This document shows positions 8,898 through 18,313 of a DNA stretch of 64,000 bases, in pieces; positions within the stretch are counted from its first letter, which is position 1, and the number at the start of each line of letters is the position of its first letter. Made by a program: the position numbers and the translations under genes. This stretch comes from Holophagaceae bacterium. Lineage in GTDB: Bacteria > Acidobacteriota > Holophagae > Holophagales > Holophagaceae. The stretch covers positions 35,745 through 99,744 of the forward strand of contig WRHW01000002.1 in assembly GCA_009783055.1 (NCBI GenBank), given 5' to 3'. Below the pieces are notes generated by a model. The model ran no database searches. It worked only from the letters and a program-made list of their open reading frames with translations, and was not told the DNA's origin.

Positions 8898-10226
8898 TCA
8901 TAGTAACGTACTGGCCAATTCAGCCAACTTGCTACGCTCACCCTTTGTTAATATTACATTCCCAAACAAGTTTTGTCCCTTGAAATGCTCAGCTAAAAAA
9001 GTGAGGCCGTTTGTACTACCATCTACGTAGGGGTTGTCAATTTGATATGGATCGCCAGTCAGCACTATTTTAGTGCCATCTCCAGCCCTTGTGAGAATTG
9101 TCTTGACTTCATGGGGAGTAAGATTTTGTGCCTCGTCTACAATGATGTATTGGTTTGGAATACTACGCCCCCGAATATACGTCAACGGCTCAACGCTTAA
9201 ATATCCTCCTTCTTCTAGTTGGGTCACGGTCATGGCTGATCTGTGCCTCATTTCTGTATTTGCGGCGACAATAAAATCCAGATTGTCATAAATTGGTTGC
9301 ATATAGGGTCGGAGCTTATCTTCTACGTCCCCTGGAAGAAATCCTAGGTCATTTCCCAAAGGCATAACCGGACGGCTAACAAGCAGTTTGTTGTATTTTT
9401 CATCGTCAACTATTTGTTGTAGCCCTGCGGCTATTGCTAATAGTGTTTTACCGGTTCCTGCGCGGCCAAGCAGAGTCACAACCCGAATGGAATTGTCCAA
9501 CAGTAACTCTAGGGCAAACTGTTGTTCTCTGTTTTTTGGCCTTACCCCCCATGGCGATGCATCTCGAAAGCGCAGAGGATGTATTCTTTGGTCGGATGCG
9601 TTGAAGCACCCCAAGGCTGTGTGGGATTGGTTCGCCTTGTCAATCAATGTAATACATTGGTTGGGGAAAAAGCGTTCTGTTTCAAGTACGGGCAATCCCT
9701 CCTGATACAATAGAATAAAATCATCTTCTGATGTGTATAACTCAGCCGTTCCTGAATATAGCTCCTCGATCTCTATGCGGCCAGAGTTGTAATCTTCAGC
9801 AATAATACCAAGCGCATCCGCTTTTATCCTCAGGTTGGTATCTTTGGATACCAAAACAACGTTTTCGCGCCTTTCATCCAATAGATGCTTTGCACAGGCA
9901 AGAATAATATTATCTGCTGGCCACTTATTAATACTGGCAAATCTGGCATTGATTGGATAATCAGCAATATCTACCGTAAGTAAGCCCCCTCCGTCTAAGC
10001 GGATTCCTTTGCTTAGACTACCTTTCTCTCTCAAAGCGTCTAGATTTCTGGAAACATTCCTTGCATTTCGCCCTATTTCTGTTTGGTCTTTCTTAAAGGT
10101 ATCTATTTCTTCAATAACAACTATAGGGATAACCAGATCATGTTCCTGAAACCTAAAAATAGCCTGGGGGTCATGTAGCATGACGTTTGTATCCAAGACA
10201 AAAATTTTTTTGCTGGATGCTGACAT
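8898..10226 (-). CDS. phoH: PIN domain-PhoH family ATPase/ribonuclease
   Basis: 442 residues combining an N-terminal PIN nuclease domain (FVLDTNVMLHDP, with VIEEIDTFKK supplying acidic active-site residues) and a C-terminal PhoH ATPase domain. Walker A is GRAGTGKT; Walker B is VDEAQNLTPHEV; LTGDPYQID is the sensor region. Proteins of this PhoH2/YlaK architecture are RNA helicase-RNases in other bacteria; the cellular role here is inferred from the family. First gene of the minus-strand group, divergent from the M23 peptidase across a 252-base gap. Confidence 0.9.
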   Translation of the reverse strand: MSASSKKIFVLDTNVMLHDPQAIFRFQEHDLVIPIVVIEEIDTFKKDQTEIGRNARNVSRNLDALREKGSLSKGIRLDGGGLLTVDIADYPINARFASINKWPADNIILACAKHLLDERRENVVLVSKDTNLRIKADALGIIAEDYNSGRIEIEELYSGTAELYTSEDDFILLYQEGLPVLETERFFPNQCITLIDKANQSHTALGCFNASDQRIHPLRFRDASPWGVRPKNREQQFALELLLDNSIRVVTLLGRAGTGKTLLAIAAGLQQIVDDEKYNKLLVSRPVMPLGNDLGFLPGDVEDKLRPYMQPIYDNLDFIVAANTEMRHRSAMTVTQLEEGGYLSVEPLTYIRGRSIPNQYIIVDEAQNLTPHEVKTILTRAGDGTKIVLTGDPYQIDNPYVDGSTNGLTFLAEHFKGQNLFGNVILTKGERSKLAELASTLL

Positions 10227-10302
10227 AATTGGCTCCTATGCCACCCAAAGTTTGCTTGAAAACCAAAGGTAATTAGCGAAAGCACAAAAGCAGAAAATCT
10301 AC

Positions 10303-10347
10303 AATGGCAAGCTGAAAAACAACAAAACTTTATGGTTGATTGCCATT
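10303..10347. other. Inverted repeat in the phoH/M23 divergent gap
   Basis: AATGGCAA at 10303-10310 pairs with TTGCCATT at 10340-10347, and an inner CAAC/GTTG pair extends it. A short T-run follows on the + strand. The gap 10227-10478 also must hold promoters for both flanking genes, but I could not pick convincing -35/-10 pairs. It could be a terminator of antisense or readthrough RNA, or an operator. Confidence 0.35.
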
Positions 10348-10478
10348 TTTTGTTTGTTGTTGTTGCGACAGTTTCAAAAACCATCAAACTACTAGAATAT
10401 ACTGCATTAAGTGAAATGATGCAATTGTATAAAAATATTTCATTTACACAGCAAGGAAAAAAATGATAGAATCGTAAT

Positions 10479-11429
10479 ATGTCTAGAAAGTCACAATTAA
10501 GGGTGGCCGATCGCCTGAGTCATCCGCATCCGGACAGGTTTCTCTCCTTCGTGGTGGTGCTAACTCGGCGTACCTTCACGTTTACGGTGCGAAAAAAGTT
10601 TGTTTATTGGACTATTGGACTATCTGCTGGTATTTGTCTTGTTGCCTTCACAGGTAGCTGGTATGGCCTTTGGGCAACAAAAAAAATAATGAGCTATAGC
10701 GAGCTTGAGCAAGAGACAAGGGAGCAACAGCAACAGCTACAAGAGAGCTTGGAGCAGGCCGGCCTGTTGCAACAAGATATAGACAACCTATCCGTACTGG
10801 TTCACAAACTGGTTAGCGAAATAAATCCCAAGTCCACTTCTTCTGAGCCTTCCAAGAATGTTGAAAAAAGCAATGACATTGATACAGAGTCTGCACAAAA
10901 GGTAAGCGCGTTACAAGATGAACTTAACTCTGCGGATGGTAGGCTAAAAGCAATCCAAACCCGCACAGCACCCATCTTACACGCATGGTTCCATACTCCA
11001 GCGGTGTGGCCAACAGTAGGCACCATTACTTCAGTTTATGGTCAGCGCATTCATCCTGCGCAAAGAATCATGGGGGGCGGTGGTGACGATCTTTCCCACC
11101 ATGCCGGAATCGACATTAGCAATGCGCTAGGTACGCCCATTCAGGCCACGGCTAATGGAACTGTGATTTTTGCTGGACAATCAGGAAACTATGGAAATAC
11201 AGTAATAATTCGCCACTCTCAAGAGTTTGAAACGCTGTATGCCCACCTGCACAGAATTAATGTTAGCGTAGGTCAGGAAGTTGGGCGAGGCAGTGTTCTG
11301 GGTACCATGGGTAGTACAGGCCGATCGACTGGAACTCATCTGCACTACGAAGTCAGAAAAAAGGGGCAGGCCGTTAACCCAAGACCTTATTTAAAGCTTC
11401 AGCTCCAGTGGTTGAAGGGCATTAAATAA
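10479..11429 (+). CDS. M23 family metallopeptidase (LytM-like), membrane anchored
   Basis: 316 residues. A positively charged N-terminus (RTFTFTVRKKF) precedes one membrane helix (residues about 42-65), a Glu/Gln-rich coiled coil (SELEQETREQQQQLQESLEQ and on to residue 150) and a C-terminal M23 domain. The zinc ligands are visible as HHAGIDIS (HxxxD) and HLHYE, with HLHR between. It should face the periplasm and cleave peptide cross-links in peptidoglycan, or activate another hydrolase. It is followed 24 bases later by a bactofilin. M23 peptidase-bactofilin pairs shape cells in other bacteria (for example the Csd/CcmA system of Helicobacter), which suggests the same here. Confidence 0.92.
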   Translation: MSRKSQLRVADRLSHPHPDRFLSFVVVLTRRTFTFTVRKKFVYWTIGLSAGICLVAFTGSWYGLWATKKIMSYSELEQETREQQQQLQESLEQAGLLQQDIDNLSVLVHKLVSEINPKSTSSEPSKNVEKSNDIDTESAQKVSALQDELNSADGRLKAIQTRTAPILHAWFHTPAVWPTVGTITSVYGQRIHPAQRIMGGGGDDLSHHAGIDISNALGTPIQATANGTVIFAGQSGNYGNTVIIRHSQEFETLYAHLHRINVSVGQEVGRGSVLGTMGSTGRSTGTHLHYEVRKKGQAVNPRPYLKLQLQWLKGIK

Positions 11430-11453
11430 CGATGTCTCCGGCTGGAGTAGAGG

Positions 11454-11855
11454 ATGTTAAATAAAAAGCAATCAGGCAATGGAGCTTCTGTTAATTCGAT
11501 TCTTGGGCGCGCCAGCCTTTGGAAGGGTGAAATTCATGCAGGGGTTGAAAGCCTTAGGATTGAAGGTAGTGTAGAGGGTACCATCTTCTCTGAGGGTGAA
11601 GTAACTATTGCCCCAACGGGGACGGTAAAAGGTACCATCCACGCCAAGCACCTTATCGTTACAGGTTATATCGAAGGTAATTTTTTTGTTTCAGAATGCC
11701 TCGAAATTCATGGGACAGGTTGTGTTGAGGGTGAAACTGAAGTAGGCTCGCTCGTTGTCGATGAAGGTGGCACGCTACAAGGGGCATGCGTTAGGCGTGG
11801 TTATACAAAACCCCAGTCCGCACAACATATGCAAAATAGCCAGGCAAATAACTAA
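11454..11855 (+). CDS. Bactofilin
   Basis: 133-residue cytoskeletal protein forming beta-helical filaments. The hallmark repeated turns are clear: ILGRASLWKGEIHAGVESLRIEGSVEGTI, GEVTIAPTGTVKGTI, HLIVTGYIEGNF, LEIHGTGCVEGE and LVVDEGGTLQGAC. The polar tails at both ends are typical. A GGAG-type ribosome binding site precedes the ATG. It is paired with the M23 peptidase immediately upstream. Confidence 0.93.
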   Translation: MLNKKQSGNGASVNSILGRASLWKGEIHAGVESLRIEGSVEGTIFSEGEVTIAPTGTVKGTIHAKHLIVTGYIEGNFFVSECLEIHGTGCVEGETEVGSLVVDEGGTLQGACVRRGYTKPQSAQHMQNSQANN

Positions 11856-11858
11856 TGG

Positions 11859-11886
11859 TAGACAATTGGCTGTAATCAGCTAAAAT
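11859..11886 (+). promoter_or_regulatory. Candidate sigma-70 promoter for tRNA-Arg
   Basis: TAGACA at 11859-11864, a 16-base spacer and TAAAAT at 11881-11886, ending 15 bases before the mature tRNA. Good match and sensible position. Confidence 0.55.
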
Positions 11887-11901
11887 AGAATCTTGCCTTA
11901 G

Positions 11902-11978
11902 GGTCCCGTAGCTCAGCTGGATAGAGCATCAGACTACGAATCTGACGGTCGGGCGTTCGAATCGCTCCGGGATCACCA
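11902..11978 (+). tRNA. tRNA-Arg (anticodon ACG)
   Basis: Full cloverleaf: acceptor GGTCCCG pairing with CGGGATC (one G-U), D arm GCTC/GAGC, anticodon stem TCAGA/TCTGA around loop CTACGAA with anticodon ACG at 11936-11938, T arm GGGCG/CGCTC around TTCGAAT. CCA is encoded (11976-11978). ACG is expected to be deaminated to inosine at position 34 by TadA and to read CGU, CGC and CGA. Confidence 0.97.
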
Positions 11979-12044
11979 ATAATTACAATTCATACCGTGT
12001 CGTGTCCAGATTCATTTGAACGCAGGATGGTATTAAGGAGAGCT

Positions 12045-13589
12045 ATGCAGAAAAAACTGGGGCTACCTGAAAGCCAAATAGCTAAAGCCCGCGACCTTGC
12101 AGTGCAAATAACAAAGCCCGTCATTAACTTCATTGATGCGCACACCACGACTGCTGTTGAACGAGCCGCGTTGCGTTTGGTGGGGGTTGATGGGGCAGAC
12201 TCAAACGGAGTACCTGTTTCTAACATCATCATCGACCAGCTTAGGGGCAAACTGGAAGGTGGAGCACTGCGTTGGTATGTAAACGCTCTGCTACGAACAG
12301 GACAGTCCCCCGAGGCCATGAATGTCCAAATTGCTAATGGGCATAAACTAACAGAGCATCCCCTAGCCGACCAGATGGCTATTGAAGCTAAGGGGACGGA
12401 GCTTGCAAATCAATATCTGGCGCGCATCTGCTCAAACAGACAACATAGGGAAGAAAAGTTAGAGCAATTTATAGGTAATAACCATGACCCTCTGTTGTAT
12501 GCCATAGTTGCTACTGGCAATATCCACGAGGACGTAAAACAAGCCCAGGCGGCGGCTTGGCAAGGTGCAGATGTAATTGCAGTAATCCGAACTACGGCTC
12601 AGAGTCTACTGGACTATGTCCCTTATGGGGCAACTACAGAGGGCTTTGGTGGCACCTATGCCACCCAAGAAAATTTTCGTATTATGCGAGAAGCCTTAGA
12701 TAAGTCTTCTGAACAATTGGAGAGATATATCTATCTCACCAATTACGCATCAGGGCTATGTATGCCTGAGATTGCCGCTATGGGAGCCTTGGAGCGACTG
12801 GACATGATGCTAAATGACTCTATGTATGGCATTCTATTCCGCGACATTAATATGTATCGAACATTTGTTGATCAAAAGTTCAGCCGGATGATAAACGCCT
12901 ATGCCGGAATAATAATTAATACTGGAGAAGACAACTATCTCACCACTTCTGATGCAGTCGAGAAGGCTCATACTGTGCTTGCCAGTCAATTCATTAATGA
13001 GCGATTTGCGCTAGAGGCAGGTCTTTTACCCAAGCAGATGGGTTTAGGCCATGCTTTTGAAATAGACCCAGATATAAAGAATGGATTTTTGTTTGAAGTA
13101 GCACAGGCACAAATGGCGAGGGAAATATTCCCAGAAGCTCCATTGAAATACATGCCTCCTACCAAGTTTATGACCGGAGATATTTTTAAGGGGGTGGTGC
13201 AAAATGCAATGTTTAATTTTGCATCGAAACTTACCAATCAAGGCATCCACTTGTTGGGGATGCTCACTGAAGCGATACATACGCCCCACATGCAGGATCG
13301 TGGGCTTGCCTTGGACAATGCAAAATATGTGATGAACAACATGGCAGACTTGGGGTCGGAGATTACTTTCAGGCGGGATGGTGTTATTGTAAAACGTGCT
13401 CACCGAGTATTAACTGAAACTATTGAGTTTATGGAATCGGTTGCCAGTATTGGGCTGATGGAAAGTATGGAACAGGGAGCCTTTGCAGACATAAAACGCC
13501 CAAGAGATATGGGCAAGGGTCTGGATGGGCTGATAAAAAAGGGAAGTGATTATTGGAATCCTATCGAAAAAGCCATTGCAGTCAAGTAG
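12045..13589 (+). CDS. kamD: Lysine 5,6-aminomutase, alpha subunit
   Basis: Large subunit of the adenosylcobalamin- and PLP-dependent mutase that moves the terminal amino group of D-lysine or L-beta-lysine to carbon 5 in lysine fermentation. 514 residues, as in Clostridium. Family phrases include AVERAALRLVGVDGADSNGVPVSN, YGATTEGFGGTYATQENFRIMREALD and INTGEDNYLTTSDAVEKAHTV. The frame is open from a GTG at 11997, but AAGGAG at 12035-12040 sits five bases before the ATG at 12045 and decides the start. kamE follows 15 bases later. No cobalamin or lysine riboswitch is recognisable in the 66 bases after the tRNA. Confidence 0.96.
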   Translation: MQKKLGLPESQIAKARDLAVQITKPVINFIDAHTTTAVERAALRLVGVDGADSNGVPVSNIIIDQLRGKLEGGALRWYVNALLRTGQSPEAMNVQIANGHKLTEHPLADQMAIEAKGTELANQYLARICSNRQHREEKLEQFIGNNHDPLLYAIVATGNIHEDVKQAQAAAWQGADVIAVIRTTAQSLLDYVPYGATTEGFGGTYATQENFRIMREALDKSSEQLERYIYLTNYASGLCMPEIAAMGALERLDMMLNDSMYGILFRDINMYRTFVDQKFSRMINAYAGIIINTGEDNYLTTSDAVEKAHTVLASQFINERFALEAGLLPKQMGLGHAFEIDPDIKNGFLFEVAQAQMAREIFPEAPLKYMPPTKFMTGDIFKGVVQNAMFNFASKLTNQGIHLLGMLTEAIHTPHMQDRGLALDNAKYVMNNMADLGSEITFRRDGVIVKRAHRVLTETIEFMESVASIGLMESMEQGAFADIKRPRDMGKGLDGLIKKGSDYWNPIEKAIAVK

Positions 13590-13604
13590 CTGGTTGGAGG
13601 AAAA

Positions 13605-14333
13605 ATGTTCATAAGATCTTATGGGGATACAATAGACGACGGAGCGGTGCAACTTTCCTTTACGCTACCAGTGCCATGCAATGCAAAAGGGTGCGAAGCC
13701 GCACGCCAGTATGCCGAAAAACTGGGCTTTTCCCATGCTGATGTAGTGCACAGCCATCCACTGTCTGATGGATATTCTTTCTATGTAGTCTATGGAAAAA
13801 CGAAAGTAAGTGTTGACTATGACCAAATACAGGTTGAAGAAGCCACCGGCGATAAGCTGTACTCAATGGAGACTGCCTGCGAGATAATTCGGCAACGTAT
13901 TGGCAGAAAGGTTGTGATAGTGGGTGCTTGCACGGGATTCGATGCGCATACGGTTGGCATTGATGCAATTATGAACATGAAGGGATACAACCACCACTAT
14001 GGGCTGGAGAGATATTCTGAGGTAAACGCTCACAATCTGGGAGCACAAGTCCCAAACGAAAAATTGATCGATTACGCAGAAAAAATAAATGCAGATGCTA
14101 TTTTGGTTAGCCAAATCGTAACCCAAAAGGACATACATATTCAGAATCTCACTGAGTTTATTGAATTGATTCAGTCCAAGGGATTGCGGGAAAAATTTAT
14201 CCTGTGCATAGGGGGGTCTCGAATAGGCAATAAATTGGCAGTGGAGTTAGGCTTTGACGCTGGTTTTGGGCAGGGTACCTATGCCGAACATGTGGCAACT
14301 TTTGTGGTTGACCGCCTTCTGGCTAGAGTATAG
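13605..14333 (+). CDS. kamE: Lysine 5,6-aminomutase, beta subunit (B12-binding)
   Basis: Small subunit that binds cobalamin and carries the PLP-anchoring lysine. The DxHxxG motif is DAHTVG at residues 113-118, with His115 as the expected lower axial ligand; Lys126 in MNMKGYNHHYGLERY is the likely PLP Schiff-base lysine. The two lie 11 residues apart, the same spacing as His133 and Lys144 of the clostridial enzyme. 242 residues, about 20 shorter at the N-terminus than the clostridial protein. GGAGG five bases before the ATG. Convergent with the DUF218 gene after a 30-base gap. Confidence 0.96.
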   Translation: MFIRSYGDTIDDGAVQLSFTLPVPCNAKGCEAARQYAEKLGFSHADVVHSHPLSDGYSFYVVYGKTKVSVDYDQIQVEEATGDKLYSMETACEIIRQRIGRKVVIVGACTGFDAHTVGIDAIMNMKGYNHHYGLERYSEVNAHNLGAQVPNEKLIDYAEKINADAILVSQIVTQKDIHIQNLTEFIELIQSKGLREKFILCIGGSRIGNKLAVELGFDAGFGQGTYAEHVATFVVDRLLARV

Positions 14334-14363
14334 ATTTTCGGACCTTTTTTCACTGGAACCAGC

Positions 14364-15038
14364 TCAGTTTTCTGATCTACTCCCCGTGGTATCTTCCCTG
14401 AACTCAACAATTGGGCTTGGTGGGAACCAGATGTCCCATACAGCCTTATGGCGTGCAAGGTACTCCCTAAACCAAAAATTCATGCTGGCCAAAGTTTTAA
14501 TGCTCTTTTGGCCACTTGGGATTCCGTAGGCATCAATGCCAAATCTCTTTGCGAGATAGATTGCTCTTGGGAGGTGAAATTCTGATGTTACGATCACTAT
14601 TTTTTCCTGAGCATAAACCATCTTTGCGCGGATAATGCTGTCGTAGGTGCGTCTACCCTCAAAGTCTAAAATAATTTTCTCCTCTGGCACGCCATTTTTT
14701 ATGAGCCATCGACTCATAGCCAAGGGTTCGTTGTAGTGCTGAGTTCTGTTGTCCCCAGATACGAGAATCCATGCAACCTTTTTTTCCCTATATAGTTCCA
14801 AAGCCACTTGGAGCCTTCCTTCTAATACTTGGGATGGTTCTCCACTTGATTTGACACTCGCTCCAAGGACAAGTGCTGGCAATCCTACGGGGAGTAGTTT
14901 TGGCTCAAATTGCTTATGCTCTAATGGGAACTTAACACAAAACCAAAGCACGTCAAATATGACAACCAGAAGTATAGCTGATGCCGGAATCCAGCAAATT
15001 GGTTTTTTGAGAAAACTGGACAAATAATTTTTACCCAT
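14364..15038 (-). CDS. DUF218 (SanA/YdcF-like) membrane protein
   Basis: About 224 residues from the ATG at 15038 (a TTG at 15077 is the alternative; neither has a good ribosome binding site). One N-terminal membrane helix (ICWIPASAILLVVIFDVLWF) then a DUF218 domain: ALVLGASVKSSGEPSQVLEGRL, ILVSGDNRTQHYNEPLAMSRWL, FEGRRTYDSI and IVTSEFHLPRAIYLAKRFGIDA. SanA-type proteins affect envelope permeability in enterobacteria; the enzymatic activity of the family is not established. Divergent from the large lipoprotein gene across about 63 bases. Confidence 0.88.
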   Translation of the reverse strand: MGKNYLSSFLKKPICWIPASAILLVVIFDVLWFCVKFPLEHKQFEPKLLPVGLPALVLGASVKSSGEPSQVLEGRLQVALELYREKKVAWILVSGDNRTQHYNEPLAMSRWLIKNGVPEEKIILDFEGRRTYDSIIRAKMVYAQEKIVIVTSEFHLPRAIYLAKRFGIDAYGIPSGQKSIKTLASMNFWFREYLARHKAVWDIWFPPSPIVEFREDTTGSRSEN

Positions 15039-15101
15039 ATTAGGATAGGATAGAGTCTTATTGCTCTGTTTTTGCAAATAATCTTTTTGAGAGATGAACT
15101 A

Positions 15102-18100
15102 ATGTCAAAGTCACACCACAATTCGAAATTTTTCACATCTAGAAACATTCTGTTTTTCTTGACTATTGCCCCTATCCTAGCCGTTCTTGCTTCGGTCGGA
15201 TGTTATCGCGCAACTGGTTACGACCGAGCCGCCTTGATAGCACAAGAGATACCGGCTACAGGGGGCGACCGCGTTCCAGGGCTTAAATCAATGGCCGGAG
15301 CGGGGGATTATTTCATTGGCAACGATTTTGTGGCACTGGCGGTTGATGGCACCCCAATATCGGCAAAAACTGGCATCGCAGGTGCGGCGGGCGGGGGTAG
15401 CATCGTTGATGTGGGCTATATTTCTCTAGATACAAGTTTTCGCAGAGTTTCGATGCCATGCGACATCCTGGATCGAATGACCACAGTTGTAAACCAAGAC
15501 CCAGATATTTCACTTGTTTTTGCTGAGTTTTTGACTAATAACGAAATCGGGCTATCCCACTTGGAAATGCGTGGACAGATACATGACCCAAAACACAAAC
15601 TTGAGGGAGCGTCTTGGGATAACAATGGTTTTGTCCAAGATGTATTTGCTACAACCACTATCAGTCTTGGCTCTCTAGATAGAAGGTTTACAATAGAGAC
15701 GACAATTACTAACCATCGCTCTAACTCTATTGGAATCCGCAATATTGGCGACTTTGTGTATCAGCGAGGAGGCGGTTTTCGCATTCTGGCTCCTGCTTAC
15801 GCAGATAAAAATGGCAATCCTCTTTCAACATGGGGGGTGAACATTCCGGGCACCGATTTTTCTAACCCTCTTTCCAACAGCGCACTTTGTGGAGTAGTCG
15901 TATTTATGGGTACTGAGCCGGGATCAGATACAGTTGACTGCCATGTGAGCTTAGGACTATTGACATCTGATGGCGAACCATTTTTGGTTGCTTCAGATCC
16001 CCAAGATAGTCTCAATGAAACAAGGCCGAAATTTCCTGAGCGGTTTGTTGCAGGATGCCTCGACACAGGCGTTCCATTGGCTCCAAACGAAAGTCTTTCC
16101 CACAAACGCCTGTTAATTGTTAAGGGTGGCACAAGCGGGGAACCAGAGTATGCTCCGAGTGTAGTCACTGTAAATACCCCCAATCAGGCCACGGGACTTC
16201 TGAATGAAATGTTCGCCCAACGAGCCGATATTAAAGAAACGAAGGTGGGTTTGTTGCGCTTTGTCCTAGAAGGAACGGCTACCCGATCTGGCCCTATCCC
16301 GTCTGAATTGCGCTTTGAACGCTACATCGGAGACGGAAACCCTGCCACAGATGCTACTCAAACAAACTGGCAGTTGGAAAGGTTGGAATGGATGGAGCCT
16401 GTGGAAACATCAGAGTTTCTTTCGGATTATTATTTCACGCCGACAACTACTTTTGGAATTTATCTGCCAGAGGCCACTTACCGCATTGTTTCCAAAAACA
16501 TCTATCAATCAACCACCTTGCAAGTAGGAACAAATTATTACATCGAAGACAGGCCATCGCTGGAAACTCCAATTGACATTGACTGGGAGATGCCTTTTTT
16601 CCTGTCAGAGACTCTTAGTCCCGAAAGGTCAGATGTGTTGTCCCCGTTTGGCTCCAGGATTTCTGTTGCTCAGACAGGTTATTTTATTTCCACTCGAGGG
16701 AATGATTCACCTCTTGGCTTTATTCAACCAATAAGGTTCACAATCTCTGGCATTGATGGTTCAGCAGACCCACATATGAGGAGATTCAGAGGTCTAACAT
16801 CTGCTTTCGACCCAACTGCAAAGTTGCCAAGGCCAGCAATTGAAATGCCCGGCAATTTCCATTTCATAGGAGGCAATTCTGCATTTGGTGTTCAACTGGC
16901 AAACTCTATTATTCTTTGGACCATTCCCGGCAGATACCAAGCGTTTGGGGCAAGGGGGCCACTTTCTACTCTGGAGTCATTTGTAATAGATTCAAGACCA
17001 GGGTCTGGTAATTCAACAACCACTCTCACTGTATTCCCAACTCCCCTGCCAGAAGGTTGGATAGCTTTTGATACCCCAGGTCCATCAATGGCAACTATTG
17101 GTGGGATGTTGCCAGCTGAACAACTATCTTCAGCCTTGGCTGAAGGTATTAATGTAATAGCCCGTACCGAAATAGATCACCAGACCAATGGTGAAGAACT
17201 GTACAAATTCTTTAGGTATGAGATTGATTACTCAGAAGACTATGTGACCGCAGTAGACAACAATCCCCTGATTGTTAATGCTAGGTCTTCAAGCCTAGAT
17301 AGTTATGGAACTGTGACTGCCTATTTTACACCAGTAGACCCAGAAGGGCGAAATGGAGGGGCTAGGCCATCAAAGGGCTGGACGCTAGCAGATTTTTTAG
17401 CGCAGGCAGATGGCAAGTATAATGTGATACATAGGCCTCGAGGTCCTCACGGGCTTTTCACCCAATTGGGCTTTGACCCCAACCTTCCATTGGCAAGCGG
17501 TGCTCCTTGGTGGCACGATTCCGGATTGCTTTCCTTTGGCGTCACAAATGGACAGTTTGATGCCATCGAAATCCTCAGTGCGGGAGCAATTGCAGATTCA
17601 GACATCAATATTTGGTGGTCAGAATACAAGGAACTCAGAAACGATTGGTTTTCCATTCTCAATCAACAAACCCCAGATTTTTATACAAAAGCCCTTGGTT
17701 TTTCATCCGGTAAGTTCAGCCAAGATACACCTGTGGGGCTGGCTCGGACATACCTCAATGTTAATAACTCGGAAATAAGCCAGACCGAACAAGAGCCAAT
17801 CCTCCAAGCTCTTAAAACTGGGTCTGCCGTAGCATCCACTGGCCCACTCTTGGATGTTACGATTGACGGCAAAGGGCCAGGTAGTCTAGTAACTCTTAGC
17901 GGTTCGCCAGCTTCAGTATCCCTAAACATCACTTTGGTAGCCACAGACTGGATGCCTGTGGATGAACTCAGAGTTATTGTCAACGGGCAATTGGTCGCAA
18001 CGATTCCAGACCCCAAGACTGTCCTTGCGCCTTCCGATGAAGACTATAGGTTTTTTACCGGCACAATTGCAGTTCCAGTTCCGGTAGGCAAGGATGCTTG

Positions 18101-18263
18101 GCTAGTAGTTGAAGCAGGGGTGGCATTGGGAACCACCGGTGCTTATAGACCTGGAACTCCCTGGAATATACAAATGAAGGGTATTTACCCTATTGCAATT
18201 ACAAACCCCATTTTTCTTTCCTTGACTCATGGCCAGTATTCCCAGCCTGGGCTTGAAAAATAA
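15102..18263 (+). CDS. Very large lipoprotein with a degenerate PHP (CehA-like) C-terminal part
   Basis: About 1053 residues from the ATG at 15102 (the frame runs back to a TTG at 15072). The N-terminus NILFFLTIAPILAVLASVGC is a lipoprotein signal with a relaxed lipobox. The first 600 residues are beta-rich. The part around 660-930 follows the layout of CehA/McbA-like metallo-PHP proteins: LSSALAEGINVIARTEIDHQ where TDHN is usual, then FDAIEILSAG, a Trp-rich helix, GFSSGKFS where GxSDSH is usual, GLARTYLNV, and LKTGSAVASTGPLL. The metal-binding His/Asp residues are mostly replaced, so it is probably not an active phosphoesterase. Ends with an Ig-like beta domain. Probably on the cell surface or in the periplasm. 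Domain reading is by eye. Confidence 0.7.
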   Translation: MSKSHHNSKFFTSRNILFFLTIAPILAVLASVGCYRATGYDRAALIAQEIPATGGDRVPGLKSMAGAGDYFIGNDFVALAVDGTPISAKTGIAGAAGGGSIVDVGYISLDTSFRRVSMPCDILDRMTTVVNQDPDISLVFAEFLTNNEIGLSHLEMRGQIHDPKHKLEGASWDNNGFVQDVFATTTISLGSLDRRFTIETTITNHRSNSIGIRNIGDFVYQRGGGFRILAPAYADKNGNPLSTWGVNIPGTDFSNPLSNSALCGVVVFMGTEPGSDTVDCHVSLGLLTSDGEPFLVASDPQDSLNETRPKFPERFVAGCLDTGVPLAPNESLSHKRLLIVKGGTSGEPEYAPSVVTVNTPNQATGLLNEMFAQRADIKETKVGLLRFVLEGTATRSGPIPSELRFERYIGDGNPATDATQTNWQLERLEWMEPVETSEFLSDYYFTPTTTFGIYLPEATYRIVSKNIYQSTTLQVGTNYYIEDRPSLETPIDIDWEMPFFLSETLSPERSDVLSPFGSRISVAQTGYFISTRGNDSPLGFIQPIRFTISGIDGSADPHMRRFRGLTSAFDPTAKLPRPAIEMPGNFHFIGGNSAFGVQLANSIILWTIPGRYQAFGARGPLSTLESFVIDSRPGSGNSTTTLTVFPTPLPEGWIAFDTPGPSMATIGGMLPAEQLSSALAEGINVIARTEIDHQTNGEELYKFFRYEIDYSEDYVTAVDNNPLIVNARSSSLDSYGTVTAYFTPVDPEGRNGGARPSKGWTLADFLAQADGKYNVIHRPRGPHGLFTQLGFDPNLPLASGAPWWHDSGLLSFGVTNGQFDAIEILSAGAIADSDINIWWSEYKELRNDWFSILNQQTPDFYTKALGFSSGKFSQDTPVGLARTYLNVNNSEISQTEQEPILQALKTGSAVASTGPLLDVTIDGKGPGSLVTLSGSPASVSLNITLVATDWMPVDELRVIVNGQLVATIPDPKTVLAPSDEDYRFFTGTIAVPVPVGKDAWLVVEAGVALGTTGAYRPGTPWNIQMKGIYPIAITNPIFLSLTHGQYSQPGLEK

Positions 18264-18313
18264 GGGCTTGATACTACATTTTCCATTCAACACTTATCAT
18301 TTTATACTAGCCC

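Noticed and set aside
11997..12044. GTG start giving kamD 16 extra residues
   Set aside because: The AAGGAG before the ATG at 12045 and the family's usual N-terminus favour the shorter protein.
11979..12044. Cobalamin or lysine riboswitch before kamD
   Set aside because: The space between tRNA and start is only 66 bases and shows no riboswitch signature.
14364..15077. Possibility that the DUF218 gene is part of the lysine fermentation unit
   Set aside because: It is convergent with kamE, so it is a separate transcript.
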